Assembly (NCBI RefSeq): GCF_012972705.2
Contig: NZ_JABCSC020000004.1
Location: forward strand, 124,001 to 188,000
Direction of reading: 5' to 3'
Length of the DNA stretch: 64,000 nt
Source of the DNA: Uliginosibacterium aquaticum
GTDB lineage: Bacteria > Pseudomonadota > Gammaproteobacteria > Burkholderiales > Rhodocyclaceae
Shown: positions 8,900 to 17,766 of the stretch, piece by piece
How the letters are laid out: every line of letters begins with the position of its first letter
How positions within the stretch are numbered: position 1 is the first letter of the stretch
Translations under genes and position numbers: made by a program
The notes under the pieces: generated by a model
The model's database searches: none
Told to the model about the DNA's origin: nothing
Seen by the model: only the letters and a program-made list of their open reading frames with translations

Positions 8900-10143
8900 A
8901 CGCCCGAAGCGATGGCAGCGTGATCAACGCCGCCGAACTCAGCCCCACTTTGCCGGCACTGCGCCGCAAGCCCTCCCGCGCCATGCGCCTGTTGCTGGAC
9001 ATGCTGGCCAGGATCGAAGGCGGTAGCCTGCTGCTGCGCCTGCCCGATGGCAGCAGCCATCTCCTGGGCAGCGGGCCACAGGCGGCTACGCTCACCCTGC
9101 ATGATGAAGCCGTTTTCGGCCGCATCCTCGCCGCCGGTTCCATTGGTTTCGCTGAAGCCTTCATGGACGGCGCCTGGGAGACGGACCATCTGCCGGCGCT
9201 GCTGACCCTGCTGGCCCAGAACCGCGCTGTGCTGGAGCGGGCCATTCATGGCAACGCCCTGCGCCTGGCCGGGCACTGGCTGTGGCATCGCCTGCGCGCC
9301 AATACCCGGCGTGGCTCTAAGAAGAACATCGAGGCGCATTACGACCTTGGCAACGATTTCTATCGCCTGTGGCTCGATCGCACGATGAGCTACTCCAGCG
9401 CCCTGTGGCCGACCCCGGACGCCAGCTTTGAGGAGGCCCAGCTTGAAAAGTATCGCCACGCCCTGCGCAGCATCGGGGTGCAACCAGGCCAGCATATTCT
9501 TGAGATCGGCTGCGGCTGGGGTGGGTTGGCTGAAGTGGCATGCAAGGAGTTCGGCGCCCGCGTGAGTGGGGTGACGCTCTCACACGAGCAACTGGCCTGG
9601 GCGCGCGAGCGCGCCGAGCGCGAAGGCTTCGCAGAGCGCGCTGAGTTCAAGCTCTGCGATTACCGTGATCTCACCGGGCAGTACGACCACATCGTCTCCA
9701 TCGAGATGATCGAGGCGGTGGGCGAGGCCTTTTGGCCTTCCTACTTCGCACAACTGCGCGCCTTGCTCAAGCCGGGCGGGCGCGCCGTGGTCCAGGCGAT
9801 CACCATCGACAACCACCTGTTTGCCCACTACCGCAAGGATGTGGACTTCATCCAGCGCTACATCTTCCCGGGCGGCATGCTGCCTTCGCCGGAGGTATTT
9901 CATGCCCAGTCCGCCAAGGCCGGCCTGCAGTCTGTGGCCGAGCGTGCCTTCGGACTGGATTACGCGCGCACCCTGAACGAGTGGCTGCAGCGCTTCAATG
10001 CACAGCTTGATGCGGTGCATGCGCAAGGCTTTGACGCACGCTTCGTGCGCATGTGGCAGTTCTACCTTGGCTACTGCGAAGCCGGCTTCCGCGCCCGTAA
10101 TACCGATGTGTGGCAGTACGTGCTAAGCCATCACGGGGCTTGA
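8896..10143 (+). CDS. cfa: Cyclopropane-fatty-acyl-phospholipid synthase family methyltransferase
   Basis: A SAM-dependent enzyme that adds a one-carbon unit to a double bond of phospholipid acyl chains. It has 415 residues, against 382 in E. coli Cfa. The N-terminal lipid-binding part is followed by YDLGNDFYRLWLDRTMSYS (149-167), and the SAM loop LEIGCGWGGL is at 202-211. FPGGMLPS and the YARTL...W segment are typical of the C-terminal half. It starts at ATG 8896, overlapping the DUF1365 stop by four bases. In this operon it could make cyclopropane, methylated or furan-precursor fatty acids; sequence alone does not decide. Confidence 0.92.
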   Translation: MNARSDGSVINAAELSPTLPALRRKPSRAMRLLLDMLARIEGGSLLLRLPDGSSHLLGSGPQAATLTLHDEAVFGRILAAGSIGFAEAFMDGAWETDHLPALLTLLAQNRAVLERAIHGNALRLAGHWLWHRLRANTRRGSKKNIEAHYDLGNDFYRLWLDRTMSYSSALWPTPDASFEEAQLEKYRHALRSIGVQPGQHILEIGCGWGGLAEVACKEFGARVSGVTLSHEQLAWARERAEREGFAERAEFKLCDYRDLTGQYDHIVSIEMIEAVGEAFWPSYFAQLRALLKPGGRAVVQAITIDNHLFAHYRKDVDFIQRYIFPGGMLPSPEVFHAQSAKAGLQSVAERAFGLDYARTLNEWLQRFNAQLDAVHAQGFDARFVRMWQFYLGYCEAGFRARNTDVWQYVLSHHGA

Positions 10144-10148
10144 ACGCC

Positions 10149-10667
10149 ATGCTCCGCGTTCTGTGCCTCCTGCTCATCAGCCTGTTCGCCGGCAGCGTCT
10201 TTGCGCTGCCCGAGGCAGCACGTCAGAACGCGCCGGACTGGCGCGCGCTGGGCCAGGGCGAGATGCGCTGGTTCGGCCTGCGCCTGTATGGCGCCGAGCT
10301 GTGGGTGCGCGGCGCCGGATGGTCACGCGAGGGGCCCTTTGCGCTCAAGCTGACCTATGCCCGTGACATTCCCGGGGGGCGGATCGTGGATGCCAGCGTG
10401 GACGAGTTGCGCCGCCTGGGCTACCGCGATGAAGTGCAGCTCGTGCGCTGGCGTGAGCACATGACCCGCGCCTTTCCGGATGTGCGGGCCGGGGACAGCA
10501 TCACTGGCGTGTTTTTGCCCGGGCGCGGTGTGCAGTTCTGGTTCGGTGAGCAGCTGCGCGCGGAAGTGACGGATCTGGAGTTCGCGCGCGCCTTCTTTGA
10601 TATCTGGCTAGATCCGCGTACCCGGGAGCCGGCATTGCGCGAACGCTTGCTGGGTTTGCGCGGATGA
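10149..10667 (+). CDS. Exported chalcone-isomerase-like protein
   Basis: A 172-residue protein with a cleavable signal peptide (hydrophobic stretch about 3-18, FALPEAA cleavage region). It has the chalcone isomerase-like fold signature: GEMRWFGLRLYGAELWV, LKLTYARDIPG, and a C-terminal FFDIWLDPRTREP. Bacterial relatives are periplasmic and related to fatty-acid-binding proteins, which fits a role in lipid handling here. The start five bases after the cfa stop keeps it in the operon. The function is inferred from fold and context only. Confidence 0.8.
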   Translation: MLRVLCLLLISLFAGSVFALPEAARQNAPDWRALGQGEMRWFGLRLYGAELWVRGAGWSREGPFALKLTYARDIPGGRIVDASVDELRRLGYRDEVQLVRWREHMTRAFPDVRAGDSITGVFLPGRGVQFWFGEQLRAEVTDLEFARAFFDIWLDPRTREPALRERLLGLRG

Positions 10668-11929
10668 GCAGCGACGCGGCCGGTGCGCGCGCGTCTTTCG
10701 CCACGGTACCCAAGCTCTCCGCCGCGAGCTTGCTGGCTTACGGTTTGCTGGGGTTGCCGCTGGCCTTCGTGGCCCTGCCGATCTATGTCCATCTGCCCAA
10801 GCTCTACGCCGACTTCGGTTTGTCGCTTGCCACGATCGGCGCAGTGCTGCTGGCGGCGCGTTTGTGGGATGCCGTCATCGACCCGCTGATCGGCTGCTGG
10901 GGCGATCGTGCTCGGGATCGGCGCCTGGCCATTTTCGCGGCCGTGCCACTGCTTGTTGCCGGTTTTCTCGGTCTGGTGCAGCCCCCGGTCGAGGCGGGCG
11001 CGGCCTGGTTGCTGGGCATGCTGCTGCTGGTCTATCTGGGCTATTCGCTGGCTTCGGTCAATCACCATGCGCTGGGGGCCGAGCTTTCGCCGGATCCACA
11101 GGAGCGCACCCGTATTACCGCCACACGCGAGGGGCTGGCCTTGTTCGGCGTGGTGCTGGCCGCTGTGCTGCCAGGCCTGCTCGGGGCGACGCTGGCCGAA
11201 GGCCTGGCACGGCTGGCTTGGTTGTTTGCCGGGGTTCTGGTGCTGGCTGTGCTGGCGCTGCGTCGGCTGGCGCCGCTTGCGGCGCGCGCACAGGCTGCCC
11301 GCATGAGTCTGCATGCGGCTTTGCGCAGTCTGCGCTTTCGGCGCCTCCTGGCGGTTTTCGCACTCAGTGGCATTGCGGCGGCAATTCCGGCCTCGCTGCT
11401 GCTTTTTTTCGTGGCCGATGTGTTGCAGGCCGAGGCGCAGTCTGGCGCCTTCCTTGCCATTTACTTCGTTGCCGGGGCGGCGGGCCTGCCGCTGTGGGTG
11501 TGGCTGGCACGGCGGCGCGGCAAGATCTTCGCCTGGGGCTGCGGCATGCTGCTGGCGGTGGGCGTCTTTGGCTGGGCTGCCACGCTGGGCGCAGGCGAAG
11601 TGCTGGCTTTTGGCCTGATCTGTGCGCTGTCGGGGATTGCGCTGGGGGCGGATCTGGCTTTGCCGCCCTCGATTCTCGCGGACCTGATTACGCGCGAAGG
11701 GGGCGGGGCGGGCAGTTACTTTGGCTGGTGGAACTTCGTCGCCAAACTGAATCTCGCGCTGGCAGCCGGCGTGTCGCTGCCCCTGCTGGGCTGGCTGGGT
11801 TATGTGCCGGGCGGGCGGGATGAAACCGGCTTGCTGGCACTGGCCTGGATCTATGCCGGGGTTCCGGCGTTTCTCAAACTCATGTCACTGCTGCTGCTCA
11901 TTCGGCAGCGCAAGGAGATCGCATCATGA
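10664..11929 (+). CDS. MFS transporter (GPH-like)
   Basis: A 421-residue inner-membrane carrier with about twelve predicted hydrophobic segments. WDAVIDPLIGCWGDRARDRR near residues 66-85 is the glycoside-pentoside-hexuronide/MFS_2-type loop. It overlaps the previous stop by four bases. In related lipid clusters a transporter of this type travels with the Cfa-like gene. By analogy with MFS_2 lipid carriers it could move a lipid rather than a sugar, but this is inference. No nearby sugar enzyme suggests a carbohydrate substrate. Confidence 0.82.
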   Translation: MSSDAAGARASFATVPKLSAASLLAYGLLGLPLAFVALPIYVHLPKLYADFGLSLATIGAVLLAARLWDAVIDPLIGCWGDRARDRRLAIFAAVPLLVAGFLGLVQPPVEAGAAWLLGMLLLVYLGYSLASVNHHALGAELSPDPQERTRITATREGLALFGVVLAAVLPGLLGATLAEGLARLAWLFAGVLVLAVLALRRLAPLAARAQAARMSLHAALRSLRFRRLLAVFALSGIAAAIPASLLLFFVADVLQAEAQSGAFLAIYFVAGAAGLPLWVWLARRRGKIFAWGCGMLLAVGVFGWAATLGAGEVLAFGLICALSGIALGADLALPPSILADLITREGGGAGSYFGWWNFVAKLNLALAAGVSLPLLGWLGYVPGGRDETGLLALAWIYAGVPAFLKLMSLLLLIRQRKEIAS

Positions 11930-12456
11930 AACGCATACTGCTCGGGCTGATCGCAGGCCTGTTACTGCTGGCGGGCTGCGCCAGCGTCGAGGTAGGGGAC
12001 TACCGTGCCGAGAAACCCGCGCTTGATCTGCGACAGTACTTCAACGGTCGTCTGGATGCCTGGGGCATGTTCCAGGACCGCTCCGGCAAGGTGATCAAAC
12101 GCTTTCATGTGGCAATGCGGGCCAGTTGGCAGGGCGAGGTCGGCACGCTGGACGAGGATTTCACCTATTCGGACGGCACCAAGCAGAAGCGCATCTGGAC
12201 CCTCACGCGCCAGCCTGACGGCAGCTACATTGGCCGCGCGGACGACGTAGTGGGCGAGGCGCGTGGCGAGCTGGCCGGCAATGCGCTGCGCTGGCGCTAT
12301 GTGCTGGCCCTGCCGGTGGATGGCAAGGTGTACAACGTGAATTTCGATGACTGGATGTACCTCATCGATGACAAGGTGATGCTCAACCGCTCCTTCATGA
12401 GCAAATTCGGCTTCGAGCTGGGGCAGGTGACCTTGTCATTTACGAAACAGGACTGA
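11926..12456 (+). CDS. DUF3833 family lipoprotein
   Basis: A 176-residue protein starting with a lipoprotein signal (LLLLAGC, Cys about residue 19). It has the DUF3833 pattern: YFNGRLDAWGMFQDRSG, a FTYSDGTKQ.R.W segment, and NFDDWMYLIDD...NRSFMSKFG near the end. The fold is probably lipocalin-like. It overlaps the MFS gene by four bases. Likely an envelope-anchored accessory factor of the lipid-modification operon. The family has no defined activity. Confidence 0.85.
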   Translation: MKRILLGLIAGLLLLAGCASVEVGDYRAEKPALDLRQYFNGRLDAWGMFQDRSGKVIKRFHVAMRASWQGEVGTLDEDFTYSDGTKQKRIWTLTRQPDGSYIGRADDVVGEARGELAGNALRWRYVLALPVDGKVYNVNFDDWMYLIDDKVMLNRSFMSKFGFELGQVTLSFTKQD

Positions 12457-12520
12457 GTTCAGCAGCCTGCGCCGGAGTGCCGGGTGGCGCGCTCACGGGG
12501 CTGGTCAGCAGAGGATTGTG

Positions 12521-13294
12521 ATGAAGCCCTTAAATCCGAAGATCACCGATTGGCGTGGCCGCAGCGTATGGCTTATCGGCGCCTCGACCGGCATTGGCGA
12601 GGCTCTGGCGCGCGAACTCTCCGCGCTGGGCGCGCGGCTCATGCTGAGCGCCCGCAATGCTGATCGCTTGAGCCAGCTCGCGCGGGAACTGCCCGGTGCG
12701 CTCATCCTGCCGCTGGACATCAGCCGGAGCGAGGCGTTGCAGCCTTCGGCGCAAGAGGTCGAACGTCTGCTCGGCAGGCTGGATGTGGTGGTTTTCAATG
12801 CGGGCACCTATCAGCCTTTGCGGGCCTGGGAGCTCACGCCGCAGAATATCCGTGCCACGTTGGAGGTGAACCTGCTGGGCGTGATGGACGGAGTGGCCGC
12901 CGTGCTGCCGGCCATGCTGGCGGCCGGGCAGGGGCATCTGGTGATCGTGGGTAGCGTGGCGGGCTATCGTGGTTTGCCCAAGGCGGCGGTATACGGCCCC
13001 TCGAAAGCCGCGCTGATCAACTTTGCCGAATCGATCTGGCTGGATCTTGCGCCGCGCGGCGTTGCCGTGAGTCTCGTCAACCCCGGTTTCGTGGCGACAC
13101 CGCTGACTGCGCAGAATGATTTCCGCATGCCGGCGCTGATCAGCGCGCATGAGGCGGCCACGCAGATCCTTGCCGGGCTGGCGCGGGGTGAATTCGAAAT
13201 CCACTTTCCGAAACGCTTCTCACGCTTTCTCAAACTGCTGCGTCTCTTGCCGGCGCGGCTCTACTTCGCGCTTGTGTCACGGACGGCTCGCTGA
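12521..13294 (+). CDS. Short-chain dehydrogenase/reductase
   Basis: A 257-residue Rossmann oxidoreductase. The cofactor motif GASTGIGEA lies near 20-28 and FNAG near 92-95. The catalytic residues are Ser in VGSVAGYRG and YGPSK (Tyr and Lys). It is separated from the upstream gene by 64 bases, the only sizeable gap in the operon, so a weak internal promoter is possible. GAGG six bases upstream favours ATG 12521 over the GTG just before it. SDRs are recurrent members of this light-responsive cluster; the substrate is unknown. Confidence 0.88.
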   Translation: MKPLNPKITDWRGRSVWLIGASTGIGEALARELSALGARLMLSARNADRLSQLARELPGALILPLDISRSEALQPSAQEVERLLGRLDVVVFNAGTYQPLRAWELTPQNIRATLEVNLLGVMDGVAAVLPAMLAAGQGHLVIVGSVAGYRGLPKAAVYGPSKAALINFAESIWLDLAPRGVAVSLVNPGFVATPLTAQNDFRMPALISAHEAATQILAGLARGEFEIHFPKRFSRFLKLLRLLPARLYFALVSRTAR

Positions 13295-13713
13295 TGGAAA
13301 ACACCCTGCAAGGACTCGTCGAGTGGTACCAGACCCTCAGCCCTGACAGCGTCGTCCGGGCGGGTGAGTTTTACGCGCCGCAGGCGCACTTCAAGGATCC
13401 CTTCAATGATGTGCGCGGTGTGCCGGCCATCGAACGGATCTTCCTTCATATGTTCGCGCAGCTGGAGTCCCCGCGTTTTGTGGTGCGTGACGTGTGCCGT
13501 GGGGAGGGCAGCGCCATGTTGTGCTGGGACTTCGCTTTTTCGGCCCGTGGCGTTGCATATCGGCTACAAGGCAGCACTCGGCTGGAATTTGACCCGAATG
13601 GGCAGGTTTCATCCCACGTAGATTACTGGGACCCCGCAGAAGCCCTGTTCATGCGGGTTCCGCTGCTTGGCTGGGTGTTGCGAAAACTTTACAAAGGCCT
13701 TTCCGCCACCTGA
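13294..13713 (+). CDS. NTF2-like (SnoaL-type) protein
   Basis: A 139-residue single-domain alpha+beta protein. FYAPQAHFKDPFNDVRG near 23-39 and FDPNGQVSSHVDYWDPAEAL in the second half are typical of nuclear-transport-factor-2-like folds in this operon type. Its ATG shares a base with the stop of the SDR gene (TGATG), so translation is coupled. It is the last gene of the eight-gene operon. The role is unknown; such folds act as small-molecule isomerases or binding proteins. Confidence 0.83.
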   Translation: MENTLQGLVEWYQTLSPDSVVRAGEFYAPQAHFKDPFNDVRGVPAIERIFLHMFAQLESPRFVVRDVCRGEGSAMLCWDFAFSARGVAYRLQGSTRLEFDPNGQVSSHVDYWDPAEALFMRVPLLGWVLRKLYKGLSAT

Positions 13714-13803
13714 GGGCTTGCGTATTGCGTCACGTTTTTTGGAGTACTCTTCCGGCACAACATCAACAGGCCCTTGCGGCCCCAGAGACAGGCGGGTGGA
13801 GTG

Positions 13804-14460
13804 ATGAACGTATTTGCGCGCAATATCCTTCTGGTCGATGACCATGCCCTTTTGCAGCATGCCTTGAAGGCCATGCTCGAACCGATTCTGGCGGGGGGTG
13901 AAATCATCTGTGCTGCATCAGCTCAGGAAGCCGTTGCCGCGCTGCGGGCGGGCAAGACCTTTCACCTCGTGTTGCTGGATCTGAAACTGCCTGACAGCGA
14001 CGGCCTGCGCCTGATGACCCTGCTGCGCCGCGAAGTTCCGGGCGTGCCGGTAGCGATCTTCTCTGGTCAGGATGCTCCGATCTATCGCCAGCTTGCGCGT
14101 GAGGCCGAAGCCGATGGCTTCCTGTCCAAGTCCATGGACCCGAGCGCGCTCGTCGATGGCGTGCGCACCCTGCTGGCCGGCCGTCGCTTCTATGACGATC
14201 AGCTTGAGCGCAACCGGGGCAATGGCAGCAACGGCGAGTCGCGTCCGCGCCCCAAGCTGAGCCCCAAGCAGGAGCGCGTGCTGTGCTGTCTGATGGAAGG
14301 GCTCTCCAACAAGGAGATAGCCCAGCGCCTGGATCTTTCCGAGCGCACCGTGAAGATGCACCTGACCTCGGTGTACCACGTGCTGGGCGTGAATACCCGC
14401 TCACAGGCCATTCTCGTGGGCCAGACCCTGAATCTGTCGATGCCGCCGGAAGATGCGTGA
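13804..14460 (+). CDS. Two-component response regulator, LuxR/NarL type
   Basis: A 218-residue regulator. The receiver domain has acidic pocket D12/D13, phospho-acceptor D59 (LLDLKLPDSDG) and Lys in LSKSM. The C-terminal LuxR helix-turn-helix (about 150-205) contains LSPKQERVLCCLMEGLSNKEI. ATG 13804 follows GGTGGAG. It overlaps the downstream kinase gene by eight bases, a typical cognate pair. It is separate from the preceding lipid operon (90 bases, same direction), so read-through cannot be excluded. Confidence 0.93.
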   Translation: MNVFARNILLVDDHALLQHALKAMLEPILAGGEIICAASAQEAVAALRAGKTFHLVLLDLKLPDSDGLRLMTLLRREVPGVPVAIFSGQDAPIYRQLAREAEADGFLSKSMDPSALVDGVRTLLAGRRFYDDQLERNRGNGSNGESRPRPKLSPKQERVLCCLMEGLSNKEIAQRLDLSERTVKMHLTSVYHVLGVNTRSQAILVGQTLNLSMPPEDA

Positions 14461-15340
14461 AGCGGTAACCGGCAGCCCCGCCGCCCGTTTGCTGCTATAC
14501 ATGCGCCTGCTGATGGTGGCAGGCTGTGTTGCCTGTCTAGGCGTATTGCTTGGCCATGATGGCCTGACGATCCTGGGTGTGTTGTGGAGCGTTTTTGCTG
14601 CGGGCATCTTTGCTGCCCTGTGGTATTTGCTCGAGCGTTTGCAGCGTCTGCCCGCCAGGGTTGAGGTGCTCGCTACGCCGCAGCAGCAGGAGGGAGAATT
14701 CCTCTCTGCGATGGGCCACGATCTGCGCCAGCCAGCCCAGGCCATCGCGCTCTTTGCGGCGACCTTGTCGGCCCACCCCTTGCCCGACTCCTCGCGCAAG
14801 CTGGTCAGCGGAATCGAGTCAGCGGTGGAGCAACTCTCCGAGCAGCTCGAAGCGGTGTTTGCGATTGCCAAGCTGGAGGCCGGCCGGGTCGAATGCAGCA
14901 CAAGACCGCTGTCACTTGACGGCTTGTTCTCGCAAGCAATCAACAGCCATCTGGATGAAGCGCACGAGCGCCAGTTGCACTTGCGCCACGTGCCTACCGC
15001 GCGCCGGGTACTGGGGGACGAAGCGATGCTGCTTAAAGCCATTGATCGCATGGTGGCGCATGCCGTGGCGATTACTGGTGAAGGTGGTGGGGTAGTGCTT
15101 GGCGCTCGCCAGCGCGGCTCCATGGTGCTGATCGAGGTATGGGACAGCAGCGAGGGGATTGCGGTTGAGCTGTTGCCACAGGTTTTCATCCCGGGGTCCA
15201 GCTACGGCCAGAACCTCAAGGATCGTGGTCTAGGGCTGGTGCTTGCGCGCCGCCTTGCAGTCCTGCAGGGCGGTCAGCTGACACTGGCTTCGCGTGCCGG
15301 GCGGGGCTGTCTGTTGCGCCTGGCGCTTCCGGCTGCCTGA
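14453..15340 (+). CDS. Membrane histidine kinase with degenerate ATP-binding motifs
   Basis: A 295-residue kinase. Two hydrophobic segments (about 12-33 and 38-60) flank a very short loop, so there is no sizeable periplasmic sensor. The H box is MGHDLRQPAQA (H89). In the catalytic domain the N box normally reads like NLVSNA; here it is MVAHAV with His203 where the Mg-ATP-binding Asn belongs. The G1 box WDSSEGI has lost the DxG glycine (D231 kept). The G2 box GLGL (259-262) is intact. It may act mainly as a phosphatase or be a weak kinase. It pairs with the overlapping response regulator. Confidence 0.85.
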   Translation: MREAVTGSPAARLLLYMRLLMVAGCVACLGVLLGHDGLTILGVLWSVFAAGIFAALWYLLERLQRLPARVEVLATPQQQEGEFLSAMGHDLRQPAQAIALFAATLSAHPLPDSSRKLVSGIESAVEQLSEQLEAVFAIAKLEAGRVECSTRPLSLDGLFSQAINSHLDEAHERQLHLRHVPTARRVLGDEAMLLKAIDRMVAHAVAITGEGGGVVLGARQRGSMVLIEVWDSSEGIAVELLPQVFIPGSSYGQNLKDRGLGLVLARRLAVLQGGQLTLASRAGRGCLLRLALPAA

Positions 15341-15361
15341 GTCGCCTACCGCTGCAAAAGC

Positions 15362-15388
15362 AAAGGGCCGCATTGCGCGGCCCTTTTT
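15362..15388. terminator. Bidirectional terminator between kinase and dolP-like gene
   Basis: Arms GGGCCGC (15365-15371) and GCGGCCC (15377-15383), flanked by an A run on the left and a T run on the right. It serves both convergent genes. Confidence 0.85.
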
Positions 15389-15397
15389 ACGTCTGGC

Positions 15398-16021
15398 TTA
15401 TTGTGCCGGCGCTGCTGGCTGGCTTGACTGGACGCTGAGTTGCCGGGCTTTCTCTGGCGAAATGACTTCGATCACGTTGACGACCTTGCGGACCCCTGAG
15501 GTCGAGCGGGCGACCTGTGCCGCAACATTGGCTTCGGTTTCGGTCAGCAGGCCCATGAGATAGACCGTGCCGGACTCGCTGACGACTTTCACATTGTTGG
15601 CCGACAGCTCCTTGGCATTGACCAGGCGGGTCTTCACCGAGGAGGTCAGCCAGGCGTCATTGCTACGCGCAGTGAAGGAGGCCGGATAGCCGATGCTCAC
15701 CTCGTTATAAACCTCCAGCACATTCGGCACGCTGCGGGCATGGGCTTCGACTTCGGCGCGACTGGCTTCGTCAATAGCCTGTCCGGTGAGCAGGACCCAG
15801 CGGTGGTAAGCCGTGGCCGAGACATTGGTCTTGGCTTCAAGCGCTGCCGGGAAGCCACGGTTGAACTTGTGTTCGATTTCCGTATCCATCAGTTGTTCGC
15901 TGTAGGCACGGCGGTCCATCGTGGAGGCTACTCCGGTGCCTACACCGGCAACTACCAGCGGGACGCAAGCTTGCAGTAATCCGCCAGCAACGAGGATGCA
16001 GCTCAGGGTTCGCAGTTTCAT
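15398..16021 (-). CDS. BON-domain outer-membrane lipoprotein, DolP/YraP-like
   Basis: A 207-residue lipoprotein (lipobox LLQAC near residue 19) with two BON phospholipid-binding domains, about 45-110 and 122-190. The second carries the VKTRLV...VKVVSESGTVYLMG...EA pattern. DolP helps keep the outer membrane intact in enterobacteria. It follows the SIS-domain gene by one base, and with yraN and rsmI at 19.2 kb it recalls the enterobacterial rsmI-lpoA-yraN-diaA-dolP neighbourhood, here split by argC and a dehydrogenase. Confidence 0.9.
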   Translation of the reverse strand: MKLRTLSCILVAGGLLQACVPLVVAGVGTGVASTMDRRAYSEQLMDTEIEHKFNRGFPAALEAKTNVSATAYHRWVLLTGQAIDEASRAEVEAHARSVPNVLEVYNEVSIGYPASFTARSNDAWLTSSVKTRLVNAKELSANNVKVVSESGTVYLMGLLTETEANVAAQVARSTSGVRKVVNVIEVISPEKARQLSVQSSQPAAPAQ

Positions 16022-16022
16022 T

Positions 16023-16613
16023 TCATTCCTCTCCCATCAGCAGACAGTCGATGCCATCACAGATGCAGTGGATGGCGAGCAGGTGGATTTCCTGGATCCG
16101 GGCGGTGCGCTCATGTGGCACGCAGATGTGTACATCGCCTTCGCGCAGCATGCCGGCAAGCATGCCGCCGCCTTTTCCGGTGAGCGCCACCACGCGCAGG
16201 TCACGTTCATGGGCCGCTTCGACGGCGGCGAGGATGTTGGGTGAATCACCGCTGGTAGAAATCGCCAGCAATACATCATGCGGCTGGCCCAGAGCACGAA
16301 CCTGCTTGGCGTAGACCTGTTCCCAGGAGTAGTCGTTGGCGATTGCGCTCATGGTCGAGCTATCGACCGACAAGGCAATGGCTGCCAGCTCCGGGCGCTC
16401 GCGTTCGTAGCGACCGATCAGCTCGGATGCGAAGTGTTGGGCATCTGCTGCCGAGCCGCCGTTGCCGCAGGCGAGGATCTTGCCGTTGGAGAGCAGGGTT
16501 TGCACCATCAGTTCAGCAGCATCTGCCAGCGGCAGCGAGAGCTGCTCTGCGGCCGCCAGCTTAGTCTGGGCGCTGTCTTCGAAGTGCAGGGCGATGCGGG
16601 AAGCGAGATCCAT
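16023..16613 (-). CDS. SIS-domain protein, DiaA / phosphoheptose isomerase (GmhA) family
   Basis: A 196-residue single SIS domain, exactly the length of E. coli DiaA and close to GmhA. Signatures include [20 protein letters not shown] (about 51-70), [18 protein letters not shown] and [10 protein letters not shown]. DiaA binds DnaA and promotes replication initiation; GmhA isomerises sedoheptulose 7-phosphate for ADP-heptose. Linkage to the dolP-like gene favours DiaA, while the heptose adenylyltransferase at 3.4 kb keeps GmhA possible. It lies five bases from argC, probably in one transcript. Confidence 0.88.
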   Translation of the reverse strand: MDLASRIALHFEDSAQTKLAAAEQLSLPLADAAELMVQTLLSNGKILACGNGGSAADAQHFASELIGRYERERPELAAIALSVDSSTMSAIANDYSWEQVYAKQVRALGQPHDVLLAISTSGDSPNILAAVEAAHERDLRVVALTGKGGGMLAGMLREGDVHICVPHERTARIQEIHLLAIHCICDGIDCLLMGEE

Positions 16614-16618
16614 CGTGC

Positions 16619-17572
16619 TTACACCGCCAGACCAGTCAGCTCATCACAACCCAGGGCAATGTTCATGCACTGGATGGCCGCGCCGGAGGCGCCCTTGCCG
16701 AGGTTGTCAAAACGGGCGACGAGCAGGATCTGCCCGGCATGGCCGAACACGAAGAGCTCGGCACGGTTGGTATCGTTGCAGCGCGTGGCGGGCAGAAAGC
16801 CGGCTTCCACCACATCGCCACCGCCCAGCGGCATAACCTTCACGCAGGCTTCGTCGGCGTAGTAACGGTTCAGTTCGGCATGCACGGCCTCTGGCGTGAG
16901 GCCGCTCAGCAGACGTGGCAGCAGCGGCACCGAAACCAGCATGCCTTGCGCAAACGGGCCGACCACCGGGCTGAATACCGGAGCGTGGGCGATGCCGGTC
17001 AGCGCCTGCATTTCCGGCAGGTGCTTGTGGCCAAGGCCCAGCGCATAGATACGTGGCGAGAGCATGTGATCGGGCAGGGCGCCCTGGCCTTCGTAGTCGG
17101 CAATCATTTCCTTGCCGCCGCCGCTGTAGCCGGTGAGCGAAGTGCAAGTGAGCGGGTAGTCTGTCGGCACCAGACCTGCCGCGACCAGTGGAGCGATCGT
17201 CAGAATGAAACCGGTGGCGTGGCAGCCCGGTACGGCAATGCGCTGGGAGCTGCGCAGGCGTTCGCGCTGACCATGTAGTTCGGGCAAACCATAGACCCAG
17301 TCCGGATTCGTGCGATGGGCGGTGCTGGCATCCAGGAAACGGGTGCGGGTGTTGCCTGCTGCCAGCAGGGCGACGGATTCCTTTGAGGCCGCATCAGGCA
17401 GGCACAGGAAGACTACGTCGGCGGCGTTGATGTACTCGGCCTTGACGGCGGGATCCTTGCGCTTGTCTTCGGGGATCGTGAGGACTTCGACGTCTGCGCG
17501 GCCAGCCAGCCGCTCGTCGATCTTGAGTCCGGTGGTGCCGTGACGGCCGTCGATGAAAACCTTGTAAGTCAT
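16619..17572 (-). CDS. argC: N-acetyl-gamma-glutamyl-phosphate reductase, type 2
   Basis: Third step of arginine biosynthesis: reduces N-acetylglutamyl phosphate to the semialdehyde with NADPH. The 317 residues and the N-terminal [13 protein letters not shown] (6-18) mark the short type 2 class. The catalytic Cys is C117 in [18 protein letters not shown] and SLTG are further conserved parts. It is followed closely by the SIS gene and separated from the KduD-like gene by a strong terminator. Confidence 0.95.
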   Translation of the reverse strand: MTYKVFIDGRHGTTGLKIDERLAGRADVEVLTIPEDKRKDPAVKAEYINAADVVFLCLPDAASKESVALLAAGNTRTRFLDASTAHRTNPDWVYGLPELHGQRERLRSSQRIAVPGCHATGFILTIAPLVAAGLVPTDYPLTCTSLTGYSGGGKEMIADYEGQGALPDHMLSPRIYALGLGHKHLPEMQALTGIAHAPVFSPVVGPFAQGMLVSVPLLPRLLSGLTPEAVHAELNRYYADEACVKVMPLGGGDVVEAGFLPATRCNDTNRAELFVFGHAGQILLVARFDNLGKGASGAAIQCMNIALGCDELTGLAV

Positions 17573-17682
17573 GGATGCCTCTGGGGATGTCTGCTTCTTC
17601 AGAGCGGATTGTAAACGAGAGGTTCAAAAAGAACCCGGCCCTTGGGCGATCAGAGCTGCCGCCGGGTGTGCGTCGCAACAAA

Positions 17683-17718
17683 ACAAAACCCCCGCCGGTT
17701 GCCCGGAGGGGGTTTTGT
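17683..17718. terminator. Strong terminator downstream of the KduD-like gene
   Basis: Eleven-base perfect arms ACAAAACCCCC/GGGGGTTTTGT (17683-17693 and 17708-17718). The 14-base loop contains its own CCGG pair. It lies 49 bases past the stop at 17767 and upstream of argC. Confidence 0.85.
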
Positions 17719-17766
17719 ACGCGATCAATGCTGCCGATTCGTGACCGGATCGGCGTCAGCAGAGAT

